A stretch of 64,000 bases of DNA from Posidonia oceanica (GCA_037176725.1 JAZBRS010000049.1:32666001-32730000); one strand, 5' to 3'; shown: positions 1 to 12,960, counted from the first letter of the stretch. Translations and numbers: made by a program. Notes: generated from the letters alone by a model not told the origin.

Positions 1-205
1 AATACACTATATGGACTTAATACAAATATTCTGAAGCATAAATAATATGTAAAAAAACTTAATAAATGTTTATTAACAAAAGTACTCATAAAATATACCT
101 CATATATACTTAATACCAGAAATAATGTCTTGGTTTATCAACATGTTTTTGTTGTTCAGCTTGGTTGTGGTTACGATGAATTTGTTGGCGAATTTGGGAC
201 TCCTT

Positions 206-3200
206 CTACAACACATAGTTGTTCCAAGATATGTAAGTATAATATGTCTGGTATTCCATGACATAGTGGTGATAATCTGACATTGGCAGCCGAATCAGGA
301 ACCTTATTGGTGGATAATGTGCAATAAAAACTTGTTGAGACTCTTGAGGGAAGTAATGTTGACTTGGAGGACCTTGATGAGGTTGCTGCTCATGTTCTGT
401 TTGTTGTGGTACATAGTTGAAGATGGAGTTCGTATCCCATTCACTTTGTTGGCTTGGGACATTGGATGATGAAGTTCTCGTCCATGCACTTTCAGAAGCA
501 TAATCTGATTGTCCATAAGAATGAGCTCCAAAAGAGCTGTAGTCATAAGAGTCTGTAGGATTTTGAATATTCAAAGAGTCAAGTGACTCTAATAAACTAT
601 CTCTAGTCTGGCTACTCTAAGAATCTGAATCTTTTGCTGTATCTTTACGAGACTTTCTTCTATAATGATATGGCAAAGGATCAGGTCTTGATGGTTGTCG
701 GACTCCATGATGCTCATCCTGCGTGGCATGTGTGAATTCAACTTCTCTTGTGAATGGGCTAAGTGGCATTTGACTTGCTCCTCGTACGTCTTCAGTTCCA
801 ACATATGCACTGTCACCGCCTTCATCATCGTCTGGTGGTTGTGAGGAATCATCTGTATCACTCTCACTACCTAATCCTGGAGTTCCACTACGAGAATGCT
901 CTGATAAACTTATGTATTCTTCAACATCAATGTCCATTTCAGTAGCAATTCTTGAGCTTGGTCTATCTTGTTCTTCATCTAGCATTGGTTGTCCATTTTC
1001 TTGCAACCACTCAAGTATAGGATCCTCATCTTCGTTCTCATTGTATATATATGCCAAATCAATTAGGTCCATCCGTTCCTTATCTTCTCCCTCTCTTATA
1101 TGTTTCATTCTCAGCCTCATGTTATAGTGCACAAACACAAAATCATTTAATCTTTGAGTTCCCAATCTGTTTCTTCTTTTTGTATGGATAAGATTAAATG
1201 TGCTCCAATTTCTTTCACATCCGGAAGCTGAGGCAGTTTGAGATAAAATCTTAATTACAATTTTTCTCAAATTTGGAGCTTCTGTTCCATTCAACATCCA
1301 CCATTCACCTGAAATAGGATATTAGATTATTAGTTTATTACGTATATTATGATGTAATGTTATGAACTAGAATAAATAATATTGAAATCCTTAGTTGGAG
1401 TCATCAAAGCACGACCACGAATCGCTTGAGGATTTCCAAATCCAAACAGTTGGTTCCTAAAGTGTTTTATTTCATTCATGGCCTGTATTTGATTATCCAC
1501 ATTTGGTTCCAATTTCTTTATCACCATTCTCATGGAAGATAATAAATCTGACCGATTCACGAGTTTATGATCATATTGGAACTGCGGGTTCAGGTAGTAT
1601 GCTACAATGACAAAAAAAAGTCATTAAGCAACAAATTTTAATGTAAACATAATTATGACAAATATAAATCTATATATCAAACTACTTACCAGCTTCATGC
1701 AAAGGGTGAAGAAGCATGTTAGACCATCTATCTTCGACGATCTTCAAGTATCCCTTTGAAGTTCTGTATGCTGCATCTTTCACAGCATCTTTCATCAACT
1801 TCATTGTTTCATACAAGAAACCCATTGTAGGTTTCTTATCATCATCCATTAAGCGAAGAATCTTTGAAACTGGCTTCATTATGTTCACAATTTTTCGAGC
1901 GTCCTTCCAAAAAGACTGACTATTAATGATAGCATTTATTCTCCAACCAATAAGAGTATCACTCTCATAATATTTGTACCATACTTGTGAATTAAACATG
2001 TATTTCAGCCCATTTCTTTTATCAATCATTGATTGGAGAATAATAAAATTTGTGGCAAATCGAGTAACTCCAGGTCGAATCAAGTCACCACCACAACACT
2101 CAGGTAATCTCATAAAGGACAATAGGTAGGAGTGGTTGTAAATGAAGTTTGTTATAACCTTGGCTTCTCTAACAGTCTTCGCCACTAACTTTGTCTTCCC
2201 AAAGTCCTTAAGCATGAGATCAATACAATGAGCCGCACATGGTGTCCAATAGATAGGATACTTAGACATGATTTTTTCACCAGCTTTTTTGAAGTTACTG
2301 TCATTATCAGTGATAATCTGAACCACATTTGATACTCCTACTTGCTTAATAACTTCCATTATTTGCTTATAAATGTATCTATGATCTCTGATAACATCAG
2401 AAGCATCAATGGACTTTAAAAAAATTGTACGGCCATCACAGTAGACCATGAAGTTAATGATTTGTTTTCTGATTGTACTTGTCTGACCATCACACATAAT
2501 AGTAATTCCATATTCTGGCCATTGTCGTTTCAAGCTTCCAATGTAGCTTTCTAACTCTTCCTTCTCTGATTTGAGATATTTGTTCATTATCTCATATTCA
2601 GTTGGTGCTTTTACTCTCGTACCTTCTTTGGCCACTACATCAAGCATATGTTGTAGATACGGTCCCTTTGTAGTATTTGCTGGAATAGCATTGAAAAACA
2701 TATATTTGGCCACAGCTTGGTCAACTTTCTCTCTTGCATTTCCAAACATGTCCTTGATAGTCTTCTGTTTCGACTTTTCAATTCTACATGTTACTGAATC
2801 TGGACTGTCATATCTCTGATTGTGCGTTCTAAACATTCCTGCAATGTCTTTTCCCTTGTCTTTCTGTGCACTGCCACTGCCACCTCCACTTCTCCTGATA
2901 CTTCCAGAACGATGGAATCTTTGAATTTGCTCTCTATGCCATTCTTCATTTCTTGATTCCATTACAGCTCTCCTATACATGTCTCTCTCATCTTGAGTTT
3001 GACAATCTGGAGGATACACCGTATCTTCATCTGATTCTAGTACCGTGACGGGCTCACGTTCTTCTTCATTAAACAAAATCCTCTTGAATCTTTCTTCTCT
3101 TTTCGTCCTATCACTTTTCTTGGATTTTGTGTCCTTTAGTAACTCTCTCATCTGATTACGAACAAGAGTTGGGCATGACTTGTACTTGCTGATATTGTTG

Positions 3201-3397
3201 TATCTGTCAACAAGATGTTGTTTCAATCTTGTAATACCCTTACTCGTCATTCTCTTTTCACAGTACTTGCATTCTGTTTTCTGTCTGTCGTTGTTGATAG
3301 GATATCCGTGCAACCATCCTGGATCATCAGATCTAGCAACTCTCTCCTCATTGCCACTTCCATTACTTTGATATCCATGTCTATCAGAACTCGACAT
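206..3397 (-). CDS. hAT transposase (BED zinc finger, DUF659, hAT dimerisation), probably inactive
   Basis: Three coding blocks are read on the minus strand. Exon 1 (3397-1690) starts at MSSSDRHGYQSN just after a good acceptor (TTTTCAG), suggesting a 5' UTR intron. It has a BED-type finger (CKYCEKRMTSKG, then a histidine) near residues 40-65 and a DUF659 block with IMCDGQTS, IITDNDSNFKKAG and PCAAHCIDLMLKDFG, which contains acidic catalytic-type residues. Exon 2 (from 1601) gives YYLNPQFQYD and ends near MTPT. Exon 3 (about 1312-617) has the hAT dimerisation motif ASASGCERNWSTFNLIHTKRRNRL. Oddities: no GT donor is visible after MTPT in exon 2, and an in-frame TAG at 617-619 precedes about 140 more same-frame codons (to 206) rich in Ser/Gln/Tyr that look like the original tail. 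The transposase family is certain; activity is doubtful. Confidence 0.85.
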
Positions 3398-3559
3398 TAT
3401 GAAGACTGAAAACAAAAAATTAAATGAGTTTAACTATAGGAAAAAAATACACATGCATTTAAAATATGTTTCCTTATTTTTTTACAATTTTTTGAGATAT
3501 TTTATTTAATAATTTGTACATTTAATAGTATTTCTGATTTTCTGCAAAATTTTGAAAAT

Positions 3560-4165
3560 ATTTTCATTTTTACTGATTTTTTATGAATTTATAGAAATTT
3601 TAGGTTAGATTTGACCTTTATTAGGTTAGATCTATGTAATATCTATGTAATATCAAGTTATTAACATTAAAATTCTAAGTATTTTACTGATTTTTAATGA
3701 TTTTATAGAAATTTTAAGTTAGATTTTACCTTTATTAGGTTAGATCTATGTAATATCCATGTAATATCAAGTTATTAACATTAAAATTATAAATATTTTA
3801 CTGATTTTTTATTTACTGATTTTTAATGATTTTATAGAAATTTTAGGTTAGATTTTACCTTTATTAGGTTAGATCTATGTAATATCCATGTAATATTAAG
3901 TTATTAACATTAAAATTATAAATATTTTACTGATTTTTTATTTACTGATTTTTAATGATTTTATAGAAATTTTAGGTTAGATTTTACCTTTATTAGGTTA
4001 GGTCTATGTAATATCCATGTGATATCAAGTTATTAACATTAAAATTATAAATATTTTACTGATTTTTAATGATTTTATAGAAATTTTAGGTTAGATTTTA
4101 CCTTTATTAGGTTAGATCTATGTAATATCCATGTAATATCAAGTTATTAACATTAAAATACAATA
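3560..4165. repeat. Five tandem copies of a ~115-bp AT-rich unit in the hAT leader
   Basis: Each copy contains ACTGATTTTT, TATAGAAATTTTAGGTTAGA, CCTTTATTAGGTTAGATC, ATGTAATATCCATGTAATAT and CAAGTTATTAACATTAAAA in the same order. Copies start near 3566, 3684, 3801, 3930 and 4055 and differ by a few substitutions and a short insertion of ATTTACTG. They lie between the transposase start and the element's right end. Function is unknown; internal amplification of subterminal sequence is typical of DNA transposons. Confidence 0.85.
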
Positions 4166-4574
4166 AAAACATGAAAAAATAAAAATATTATATACAAAAA
4201 CCTAAGATCTATGTGTTTTTATGGTAGATCTATTTAATATACCTAAGAATTATATCAAAACAAAAGATGGAAGTGTTAATTCCTAAGATCTAAGTGCAAT
4301 ATGTAAATCTACATGGAATTTGCTGAAAAATCAAGAAATCTAAGTATATAATCTGTTTACCTTAGGGAAAAAAGGGAGGAGAGTAGGAAACAACACTATA
4401 GGCTATATTCTGAATTTCTGTAGAGAACCTTTGATTGAATTTCTATGTCAAATTGCTCTGAGAAGAGTAGAGAAAAAACTGTAAGAGAAAACCTTGAAGA
4501 AGAGTAGAGAATCCATGTAGATGAGAAGAAATGGAGATGATCTTACCTTGAAGAAGCTTGAGAAAACTTGAAGA

Positions 4575-4822
4575 GAAGAGAAGAATGGAGAAGTGTATGT
4601 CGACTGAATCAAGAAGAGCTAGAATCGTGAAGTTTGGAGCTGAATCAGGACCCGTGCCGACACTGATATTAGGACGTGTCGGCCGACACGGGTTTTTACT
4701 GAGTTGAAAATACGGAGTATCGGTCGACACAGGCGACATTTCGCCGACTCGGCAGGCGACATCTGGTAAACCATGAAATTCTTCTTAATATCGTATCCTC
4801 AAATTTTCGCCGACACGTGTCG
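4575..4822. repeat. Palindromic CGACAC/GTGTCG subterminal motifs of the hAT element
   Basis: GTGTCG and CGACAC recur here in a GC-rich island set in otherwise AT-rich DNA. Two perfect palindromes are visible: CGTGTCGGCCGACACG at 4675-4690 and CGACACGTGTCG at 4811-4822. Short clustered motifs next to a hAT terminus are commonly transposase binding sites; that role is inference here. Confidence 0.6.
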
Positions 4823-5275
4823 ATTTTTTGAACCTTGGTTAAAACACATAATCATCTGATAAGAGCAGTGTTTAAAAGTCTAAATAGTACAAGGTTTCTA
4901 CACTTTTTTTTTAATAAGCTCTTTTGACGTTAAGGCTTTCTTTGTGAGTCCTGTCAACGTTCCAAATTTGTGCCTCTTACAATTACTACATGGTTAGTCT
5001 ATTTCCTGTGGTTCTGCAGTTTTCTACAAACTATTAAATCTGCTAGCATGAGCAGTGTAGTTCTGTTCCTCTCTAGTCTAGCAGATCAAGTGATTTGTAT
5101 ACTTTTCTTCTATACAATTAGCAGAACAGTCAACTTGTTTCACATGTTGGATGCTAGCATGTACTCTATACATCTGTGTTATCTTAAGATTTTCTTCTCT
5201 GATTTTTTTCAATCTTTTGTGCCTTGTGCCAATTCTGAGTTATTCACTTATGATTTACCCATTTTGCCTCTTCAG

Positions 5276-8183
5276 CTATGTAAAGCTCTAGTTTCTCTTC
5301 GACGATACTGGGAAGCATTAGAGGTTATTAATCTCGTCTTGAAGTCTGCATGCAAGTTTATGCCCGAGGAGAAGAAAGAAGAACTTAGATCACTACGCGA
5401 TCGTAAGCATTTACTTTTATATTCTTTGGTTGTACCATAAACTAAGTGAAGACAGAACTGGAAAAAATGGAATAACGACAGATGTTAGTATACTTACATA
5501 TAACGACAGAGGTTATATTCAACATTATCTTTGAATTTGTTATTGAAACTTTCCTTATGAATTTATTGTTTTTGTAAAAGACTATATTTATGATTCAAAT
5601 TAATGATTTAATTTGTTTTCACTTTAAGCATATTTTATTTCTAATCTTCCAGATAGAGATAAGTTTGATTCAATACTTTTTGAGATTTTTGACATATATC
5701 CCCGTATAATCATACACACTTGCATATGTAGACTTATTAACATCATAATTTCATACGTGCCCGTGAAAAGTTGGATTATGAAAATTTTCCAAGGTATAGA
5801 GGTAGATTTGTAAAAAGGCAATAATTGACAAGGTTTACATGAGATTGTGATATTTATGAGTGTTTACATGTAAGATGCATATTTGTAGGGGTATAAGTAT
5901 TGTTATTATTATTTTGTTATAGATTTCTTTGCAAAGAGCTACAAAAACAATATTGTTTCATACAAGATACATATTTTTCTCTTTTTTTGTTTTAGTACAT
6001 TAGGTTTTTCTTTTTTTACCTTTTACTTCCAAACTAACAAGCATGTACAAGCTTGGCAACATTATTAGTGCTCTCATTTGCTGTTGTTTCTTTTGAATGG
6101 GCTTTTCTTCTATTAAGAGAAAACCATTTTATTTTATATTTTTGTTATTGGCCATTCTTTGTTAGTGAAAAGAGATCCTTGGTCAACGTAATTTGATTGA
6201 AATCTTTATTTTTACTTACAGAAATAGCATACAATGCTTCAGACCCAAAACATGGGTATGAATTTGTGCGTTCCATCGTTTTGCGGCATCCTAATAGTTA
6301 TGCAGCTTGGAATTGCTATTATACGGTTATCTCGAGGTACTTGCTAATTTTATTTTCTCTTAAAGTTGCATTAGGCTTGTACTTTATTTGGCAAATACTG
6401 TGAAACATGTTATATTACAGAAATATATTGGTTATTTCTGCATGGGTAGCTTGAGCTTTAAAAATTATTCAAACTGTTCTGGAGATGATCTCATCTGTTC
6501 ATTTCATATACTAAGATATCCATTACACCGACCATTGGTGTCCTAATGTTCTGCAAAAAGTTGGTATCTACTAACAGCTTTCTGGGAGTTGTGTGAAGAA
6601 GTTACTACAGTCCTGTGCTTCTCTGTACCTCTTAAATTGCAGCTTTTTTTGTGCTGCATCACAAGTATTGTTGTATTATATATGTTCAGATGTCTCAAAG
6701 ACCATGGAGAGTGGATATAATGGGAGACATTAATGTCTGAAAATCTTGCAATAAGCAAAAAGAGAAGCTAGATAATCACGCAAGTCCATTAAGCTTAGCT
6801 TCTTGGATCAGTTATATATGCTAATACTTGTAGCTTGTTTTGTGGTTTTTCCCTGTAATTTTAAGCTCTACTCATCAATAATCGTTATGAAGGTTATACA
6901 GAATTTACTAAATTCTTCATGGACATTCCTATTCGTTATTGTAGGAATTGTTCTTAGACTTGACAGTAAATAAATGTAGTATTGTTAAACTACAATAATG
7001 GCTAATCAAGGTATCTCCTCCCCTCTTCTTCCAAGACTCTTTCTTGCTATCAGAGAATTTTGAAGTATGTTTCAGGATGAGAATCTTGTCTTGGTGAAGA
7101 CTGGCATAATAATCAACAAAAATTAACTGCACTTTCTATGCCTTCTGGACGTCAGAATTATTGGTCTTGGAACTGTTTCAGGCTGATTTCTTTCTCTTTA
7201 TTTTAGATTGGATTATCGACTTCCCAAACATGCAAAGTTCATGCAGAAGTGTGGAAAAAGTATGCAGAATTGTGTGCCTCCCATGATCATTCATGGACAT
7301 CAATTTACCATGAATAGTCAGCATCAAGATGCGGCCAGGAAGTATTTGCAAGCTCATAAATTACAACCAGACAACCCACTCATTAATCTTTGTGCTGGTA
7401 TGAGATTGTAGATTCGGTTATTCACTTGAAAATATGGCTTGATTATAATATCTTAGTGAGATAAATTATATGCTTCCTATGCTCTACAGGTACTGCTTTA
7501 ATCAACTTGGCCCTTGGTTTCAGACTGAAGAATAAGCATCTCACTCTCATACAAGGCCTTGGTTTCCTTTATGAGTATCTACACTTATGTAATAAGAGCC
7601 AGGTGCAATTTTCGATGACGACTTCTTCTTTCTATGTGATATAATAATAAAACAATTATGTTTTCAGATCATTAATTGCCTTCCCTTTATGTTCAGCTTT
7701 GTAGCCTGCTACAAAATTAGTATCATGATAATCCTATTACCGTTACATCTTGGTGATTTTACGTCTGCCCTTTCCCACTAAACTAGATTTAAAATCACCT
7801 CGTAGTTGAAACATCCTCTATTGGCATTTGCGGGAACCTTGCCACCTTGCGTGGCATATGAGCCATCCAGCTGATTTTACTCTTCTGATCTCATCACTCA
7901 TTTGAACTTATTTTGTCATGTTGCACAGGAAGCCTTGTACAATGTAGCCAGAGCATGTCAGCATGTTGGATTGGTAACTCTTTCAGCTTCTTATTATGAA
8001 AAGGTCCTTGAAATGAAAGAGAAGGATTACCCCATTCCTAGGCTGCCTAATGAGGCAGAAGCCAAGAAATCTTGCTCCTGTGATCTTCGCAGAGAAGCAG
8101 CTTACAATTTACACCTGATCTACAAGAAAAGTGGTGCTGTAGACCTTGCTAGGCATATTTTGAAGGTATACTGCTGCATTTAA
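5276..8183 (+). CDS. Transcription factor IIIC TPR subunit (GTF3C3/TFIIIC102-like), 3' exons only
   Basis: Five exons join in one open frame with GT-AG borders: 5276-5402, 6222-6336, 7207-7397, 7490-7602 and 7929-8165, or read on to the stop at 8181-8183. The peptide includes LCKALVSLRRYWEALEVI, YEFVRSIVLRHPNSYAAWNC, AARKYLQAHKLQPDNPLINL, LINLALGFRLKNKHLTLIQG and EALYNVARACQHVGLVTLSA, ending near AYNLHLIYKKSGAVDLARHI. These are tetratricopeptide-type helices matching the C-terminal half of the TFIIIC subunit that recruits TFIIIB to tRNA and 5S genes in RNA polymerase III transcription. About 261 codons are seen against roughly 900 or more in the family, so the 5' two thirds are missing, probably to the left of the hAT insertion. 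The exons carry no stops or frameshifts, so the gene may still be functional. The assignment rests on recognition of the family, not on a search. Confidence 0.8.
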
Positions 8184-10614
8184 ATTATTCAGGTACATTT
8201 CACATAGAGAAAAGAAACGAAATATAGTTTTCTGCTGAGGTGCTGCCCCTACTTTTGGTTGATAATCATCTGTCAAACGTCACTACTCACTACTAACATA
8301 TTCTGTAAAAGAAACACACGCGGATGGCGAGGGTGAGATTTTAGTGGTGGATTATTTGTAACATACGCTGACATTTGAGGATGGACTGGGTGGCGGAAAA
8401 AACAGTTCCTCCCAAGTCCTATAATATATAAGATAATAAAATCAGTACATAGTTATACAGGTGTGTATATATAAGATAAGTGGTTACACGTAAAATGTAA
8501 ACGTCAAACACTTATTCCCGCTCTTCAAAGCTTACCAGAGTCATAATGAGCATGGCTGAAAAATCCACCAAAGAAAGCTCTGACAACCAGAAGGATTGCC
8601 ATCTTCATCACCTCCGTTGGTCCGAGCATTGTTCCCAGCAGGTATGTCTGCGTGGACAACCTCAACACCCTCCATTGCCTTGAAGTATCCTCTTCTACAG
8701 CTGCTGATCCTTGAGTTTAAATTGATCCATCTGCAGTTCTCATGCTAAGTTTCTGGCAAGAACAATGGCGTCCTCCAGGGCACAGCCGCCTCCCTGTCCC
8801 AGGAATGGCTCCATTACGTGCATGGAATCTCCAGCGACTGCTGTCGTGCCCTTCCACATGGTTCTGTTTAGCAAAGCCCATGGTGATAGGTATTGAAGGT
8901 GGGAGAGTAGTAGAAATTTGGGATCACTGTTTTTCACAATTGTCATAACATACTTGGGAAATCCCTTAAATGATTGTTCGGCGGAGGCTCGCACAAGTTC
9001 AGGTTGCTTTTGTAGTTCTGGATCAAAACCTGCCCGCATACATGTTAGAACAAGCTCATGCAGTCCTGCTTTGTGTATTTGATCTTATATATGGTATCGT
9101 GAGATATAACCATCCTTACAAAAACTGATTTCAAAATTTTAATCAATTCAAACTTTGGAAAGGAGAAGGATCCGTTAAGTCTCTAAGAAGAAGCCAATGA
9201 CTATTATAGCCTTCTATGAATCTCAGACCATGGATATCAGGATACGGCAAGGTTGGTCAAAACATTGTTTCACGGCTTCTAGTATTTGAATCTTGACGTT
9301 ATTGTTGGTGGGGAATTGCCCCACCGTGTAGGCTATCATTTCAGAAAAAAAAAAGATAGTTTGATATTGTAAACTTCAATGGATTTCGTAGCGTGGATTT
9401 ATGTTGGAGAATGGTAGATTGAACGTTCTAAGGTTTTAGTCTATGGTTAATATCTGCTTCCTAAAATATGCGATAAATGTCTTCCTTAGTCATTGTAATC
9501 TATGATAAGACTGTATAATCTAATATATCATTTGGATTTAATATTTAAAGGCTGCTTTAGCATAGTACTAATAGCTGATACGAACACAAAAAGGTTATGA
9601 AAACATTGAAACAAATACGATGAGGTATAAAAATCAGAATAAAACATAATTCATTTGATGTGTAATTATTACTCTAGTTGGGGGATTATGGGATTATAGA
9701 TTCAAATCTTAATAGAGGTAGAACTTTTGTTAATTCATTTGATGTGTAATGATTACTTTCTTGCATCCTATCTTAAAATAAGAGTAAATGAGGACTAATT
9801 TTAGCCATACATTAGTTTACTTGATAATCATGCAAAACAGTTAAAACTAATAAACCACGAAACCAAAATCACGTCTCACGATAATTCAAAATTCAAACAA
9901 AAACATCAAAACTAAATCACTTGTTACCAACCGCCTTAAATCGAAATTGGCGGTATTAAATTAGCAATAAATTCTGTGACACGGATTTTAAGTCATCTTC
10001 TCTCTCCCATTATACCCACTCTGTCCATCACAAACAACACATGGAACCCTACTCTTACCCTTTCTCCTAACTCCAGCGAAAAGCGGAAGAACAATACGAC
10101 GATCTTCAGCATTCGGCGACGAACGACGATCTCCAGCTTTCGGCAACGAACGACGTTGCACAATACGACGATCTCCAGTACCAGAAATGAACGATGGCAT
10201 CAAGATTGACGAGGTAGTCGTTGTTAAAGATCTCCAATATTCAGAAAAATCATTTTCTTGCGATATATCGATCAAAGGAAAAAGATAATACAGTTTTTTC
10301 TCAGATCTCGTAGTAGGAAAAGTATTATAGAAAATGAGGGGGGAATTTTTTTTGAGTTCATTCTTAGTTCTCATTTTCGAACTTGAGGAAGCCAAAAAAA
10401 ATGGGAATCCATACATATCATTCTCAGTACTTATATGAAATAGTAAAAAACGATATGCAACCAGTATTACTAAATATCTCAGGAAAAATGATCATGAGAT
10501 TACAAGATGAGTGAGTGTCTTTAAGAAGTTTTAGTTTAACTGAAATCTGAATGTTTAACACTAATAAATTTTCAAAATATTCGTAGAGTGATTGGTTGGG
10601 GTTGCTTTTTTTGA

Positions 10615-10890
10615 AGAAAAAACTGATCACTGACATGCATGATTGGGATAATGTTGTCATAAAAGACTACCCCCAACAGAATGAAGATTCAAATGATTGT
10701 GGAGTCATTGTGATGAAGGTAATTGAATACCTTTCATTAGATAACGCAATCAACTAGGGTAAAGAATACATTCCAAGATTAAGAGCAGAGATTGCAACTT
10801 CAGTAATCAAGAATGCAAAAGTGAACAAGACCTATGCAACAAAATCTAGGATACCAAGTTGCCAACTAGGAGAATCTGTGACTGGAAAAT
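10615..10890 (+). pseudogene. Ulp1-like (C48) cysteine protease fragment
   Basis: The plus-strand reading gives MHDWDNVVIKDYPQQNEDS followed by NDCGVIVMKVIEYLS. This contains the conserved glutamine (oxyanion hole) and the nucleophilic cysteine of Ulp1/SENP SUMO proteases. An in-frame TAG follows LSLDNAIN, then the frame continues GKEYIPRLRAEIATSVIKNA, which parallels the last exon of the MULE-2 protease (MPKFRAEITATLLEE). The upstream histidine exon is absent. It is a broken transposon-borne copy, not a host gene. Confidence 0.75.
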
Positions 10891-11105
10891 GAATACCTTT
10901 ATGACTTTGTCAAATCCACTTAGTATTGTTTTTTATGATACAAAACAGAACTTGTGGTATCTAGTATATATAATATTTTTATGTTGTTTTTTTTAAGTAT
11001 AATGACAATATCTAATATATTGTGACTCCTCTTAATACATTATTTATTGAGTAACGATGACAAATATGAAAGATAAGATATTGAGAATAAGGATATGATG
11101 TTATG

Positions 11106-12270
11106 TTTCTATTGCAAAATTGTTACATATAATTTAAACTGTATCAGCAATACATTATGGTTGTTTTACAGTAACAGTAATATAGATAGTGCATAAAAAT
11201 TACATATGATGCTTGGTCGTGCCATGGTATATTTTCTGGGACAACCATCTGATGGCTTTTTGTATTCCCACTTTGATTCTGATAGGTTCCTTTTAGCTTT
11301 TGGTTAGCTTTCAAATACCTCAAAACCAGTAGTAGTGTTTTTGAAATTTTAATACAACGGAATGTATTTCAATATCATACTTGTAATATGAGATGACAAA
11401 GGAAGGAGCTTGGGTAATCTTATCAAAGTGGCTTCTTTATTGAATCAACATCTAAATTTTCGAAATTCAGATGTAATCTTCATTTGAAATACAGATAGTG
11501 CATAAAATTGTAATTCGTATCTAGTATTACTGAATATTGTTTCATCAAGTGAACTAATGTATCGATTTTCCATGTGCATGATCATCAAGTTAACTAATGT
11601 ATGGCTAAGATTAATCCTCATTTACTAATACTATGTTTCTATTGCAAAATTGATACATATAATTTAAACTGTAACAATAATACGTAATGGTTGTTTTACA
11701 GTAACAGTAATACAGATACTGCATAAAAATTACATATGATGCTTGGTCGTGCCTTGTTTTATTTTCTGGGACGACCATCTGATGCCTTTTTGTATTCCCA
11801 CTTTGATTCTTACAGGTTCCTTTGAGCATTTGGTTAGCTTTCAAATACCTCAAAATCAGTAGTAGTGTTTTTTAAATTTTAATACAGCAGAATGTATTTC
11901 AATATCATACTTCTAATATTGGCTGACAAAGGGAGGAGCTTGGGTAATCTTATCAAAGTGGCTTGTTTATTGAACCAACATCTTTATTTTCGAAATTCAA
12001 ACGTAATTTTCAATTGAAATACAGATAGTATATAAAATCGTAATTCATATCTAGTATTACTAAATACTGTTTCATCAAGTGAACTAATGTATCAATTTTC
12101 CCTGTGCATGATCATCAAGTGAACTAATGTATGACTAGGATTAGTCCTCATTTACTAACGCTATGTTTCTATTGCAAAATTGATACATATAATTTAAACA
12201 ATAACAGTAATACGTTATGGATGTTTTACAATAACAATAATACAGATAGTGCATAAAAATTAAATTATGG
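11106..12270. repeat. ~525-bp tandem duplication inside MULE-1
   Basis: A unit starting CTATGTTTCTATTGCAAAAT or a close variant begins near 11106, 11632 and 12163. The first two copies are full length and share long runs such as GATGCTTGGTCGTGCC and GGAGCTTGGGTAATCTTATC. The third is cut after about 110 bases. Copies differ by scattered substitutions, so the duplication is not very recent. The apparent minus-strand ORF at 11611-11853 falls within the repeat and is not supported as a gene. Confidence 0.85.
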
Positions 12271-12960
12271 TTCTTTTGCAAAAACGATACATTATATCTA
12301 TTTAAGATATTGAAAATTAAATCAGTAGTACACTTAAATATTGATCCAGTAATACCTATAATTTAAACTTTAACAGTAATACATTATGGTTGTTTTACAG
12401 TAACAGTAATACAGATAGTGCACACTGTATCATTATTACAGTAATCATAACTATACAGATAATATAATATTAATACGTATATAATATAGTATATAATACT
12501 AGGTATCTTAAACAGTACCTTGATATTATAATGTCTTACAAGTAATAATATAATGTTGTATTAAGAAAATGCAGCGTTGTCTACTAAAATTATTTTTAGT
12601 AATAATACAATTTAAATGTAATTTCCTTACTTTTCAGCCTTGTGGGAAACCTTACTATCAATTTTCTTAAATTTTATTTATTTTAAGATACTGAAAACTG
12701 TATCAGTAGAATACTTAAATTTGGATACAGAAATATAGATAATGCTAACTGTATCAGTAATACAATATATTTATTTGACAGTATTAGTATTACAGATACT
12801 GAAAACTGTTACAGTATGACAGTAATAATTTATCCAAAGTTTATAATATGTTACTAAACTCCATAAATAAAACAGTAATAGTAGCTTCAAAATTTAATAT
12901 GTAATTATTGAAACATAATGAATAGTACCACTGTTCTCATCTAAAAATGTAATATTACAA
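12270..12960. repeat. Dispersed ACAGTAATAC / TGTATCAGTAATAC words
   Basis: Short words of the type CAGTAATACAGATA and CTGTATCAGTAATAC recur many times between about 11130 and 12900, both inside and outside the 525-bp units, spaced tens of bases apart. In the equivalent place MULE-2 has a different recurring word (ACTGAAATTT / TTTCAGT). They may be transposase contact sites or simple internal amplification; no coding sequence is evident. Confidence 0.55.

Larger units (their letters stand above)
1..4839 (-). mobile_element. hAT-superfamily DNA transposon, left end outside window
   Basis: The block holds a BED/DUF659/hAT transposase gene on the minus strand, its AT-rich 5' leader with five tandem repeats, and a GC-rich subterminal zone (about 4575-4822) rich in CGACAC/GTGTCG palindromes. 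The right end is placed near 4839, where the minus strand starts with CCAAGGTTCAAAAAATCG, a plausible hAT-type terminus. The other end and the 8-bp target duplication cannot be checked because the left end is not in the window. Plus-strand exons of a TFIIIC subunit start about 440 bases to the right and its upstream exons are not seen, so the element probably sits in an intron of that gene. Boundary placement is inference. Confidence 0.65.
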
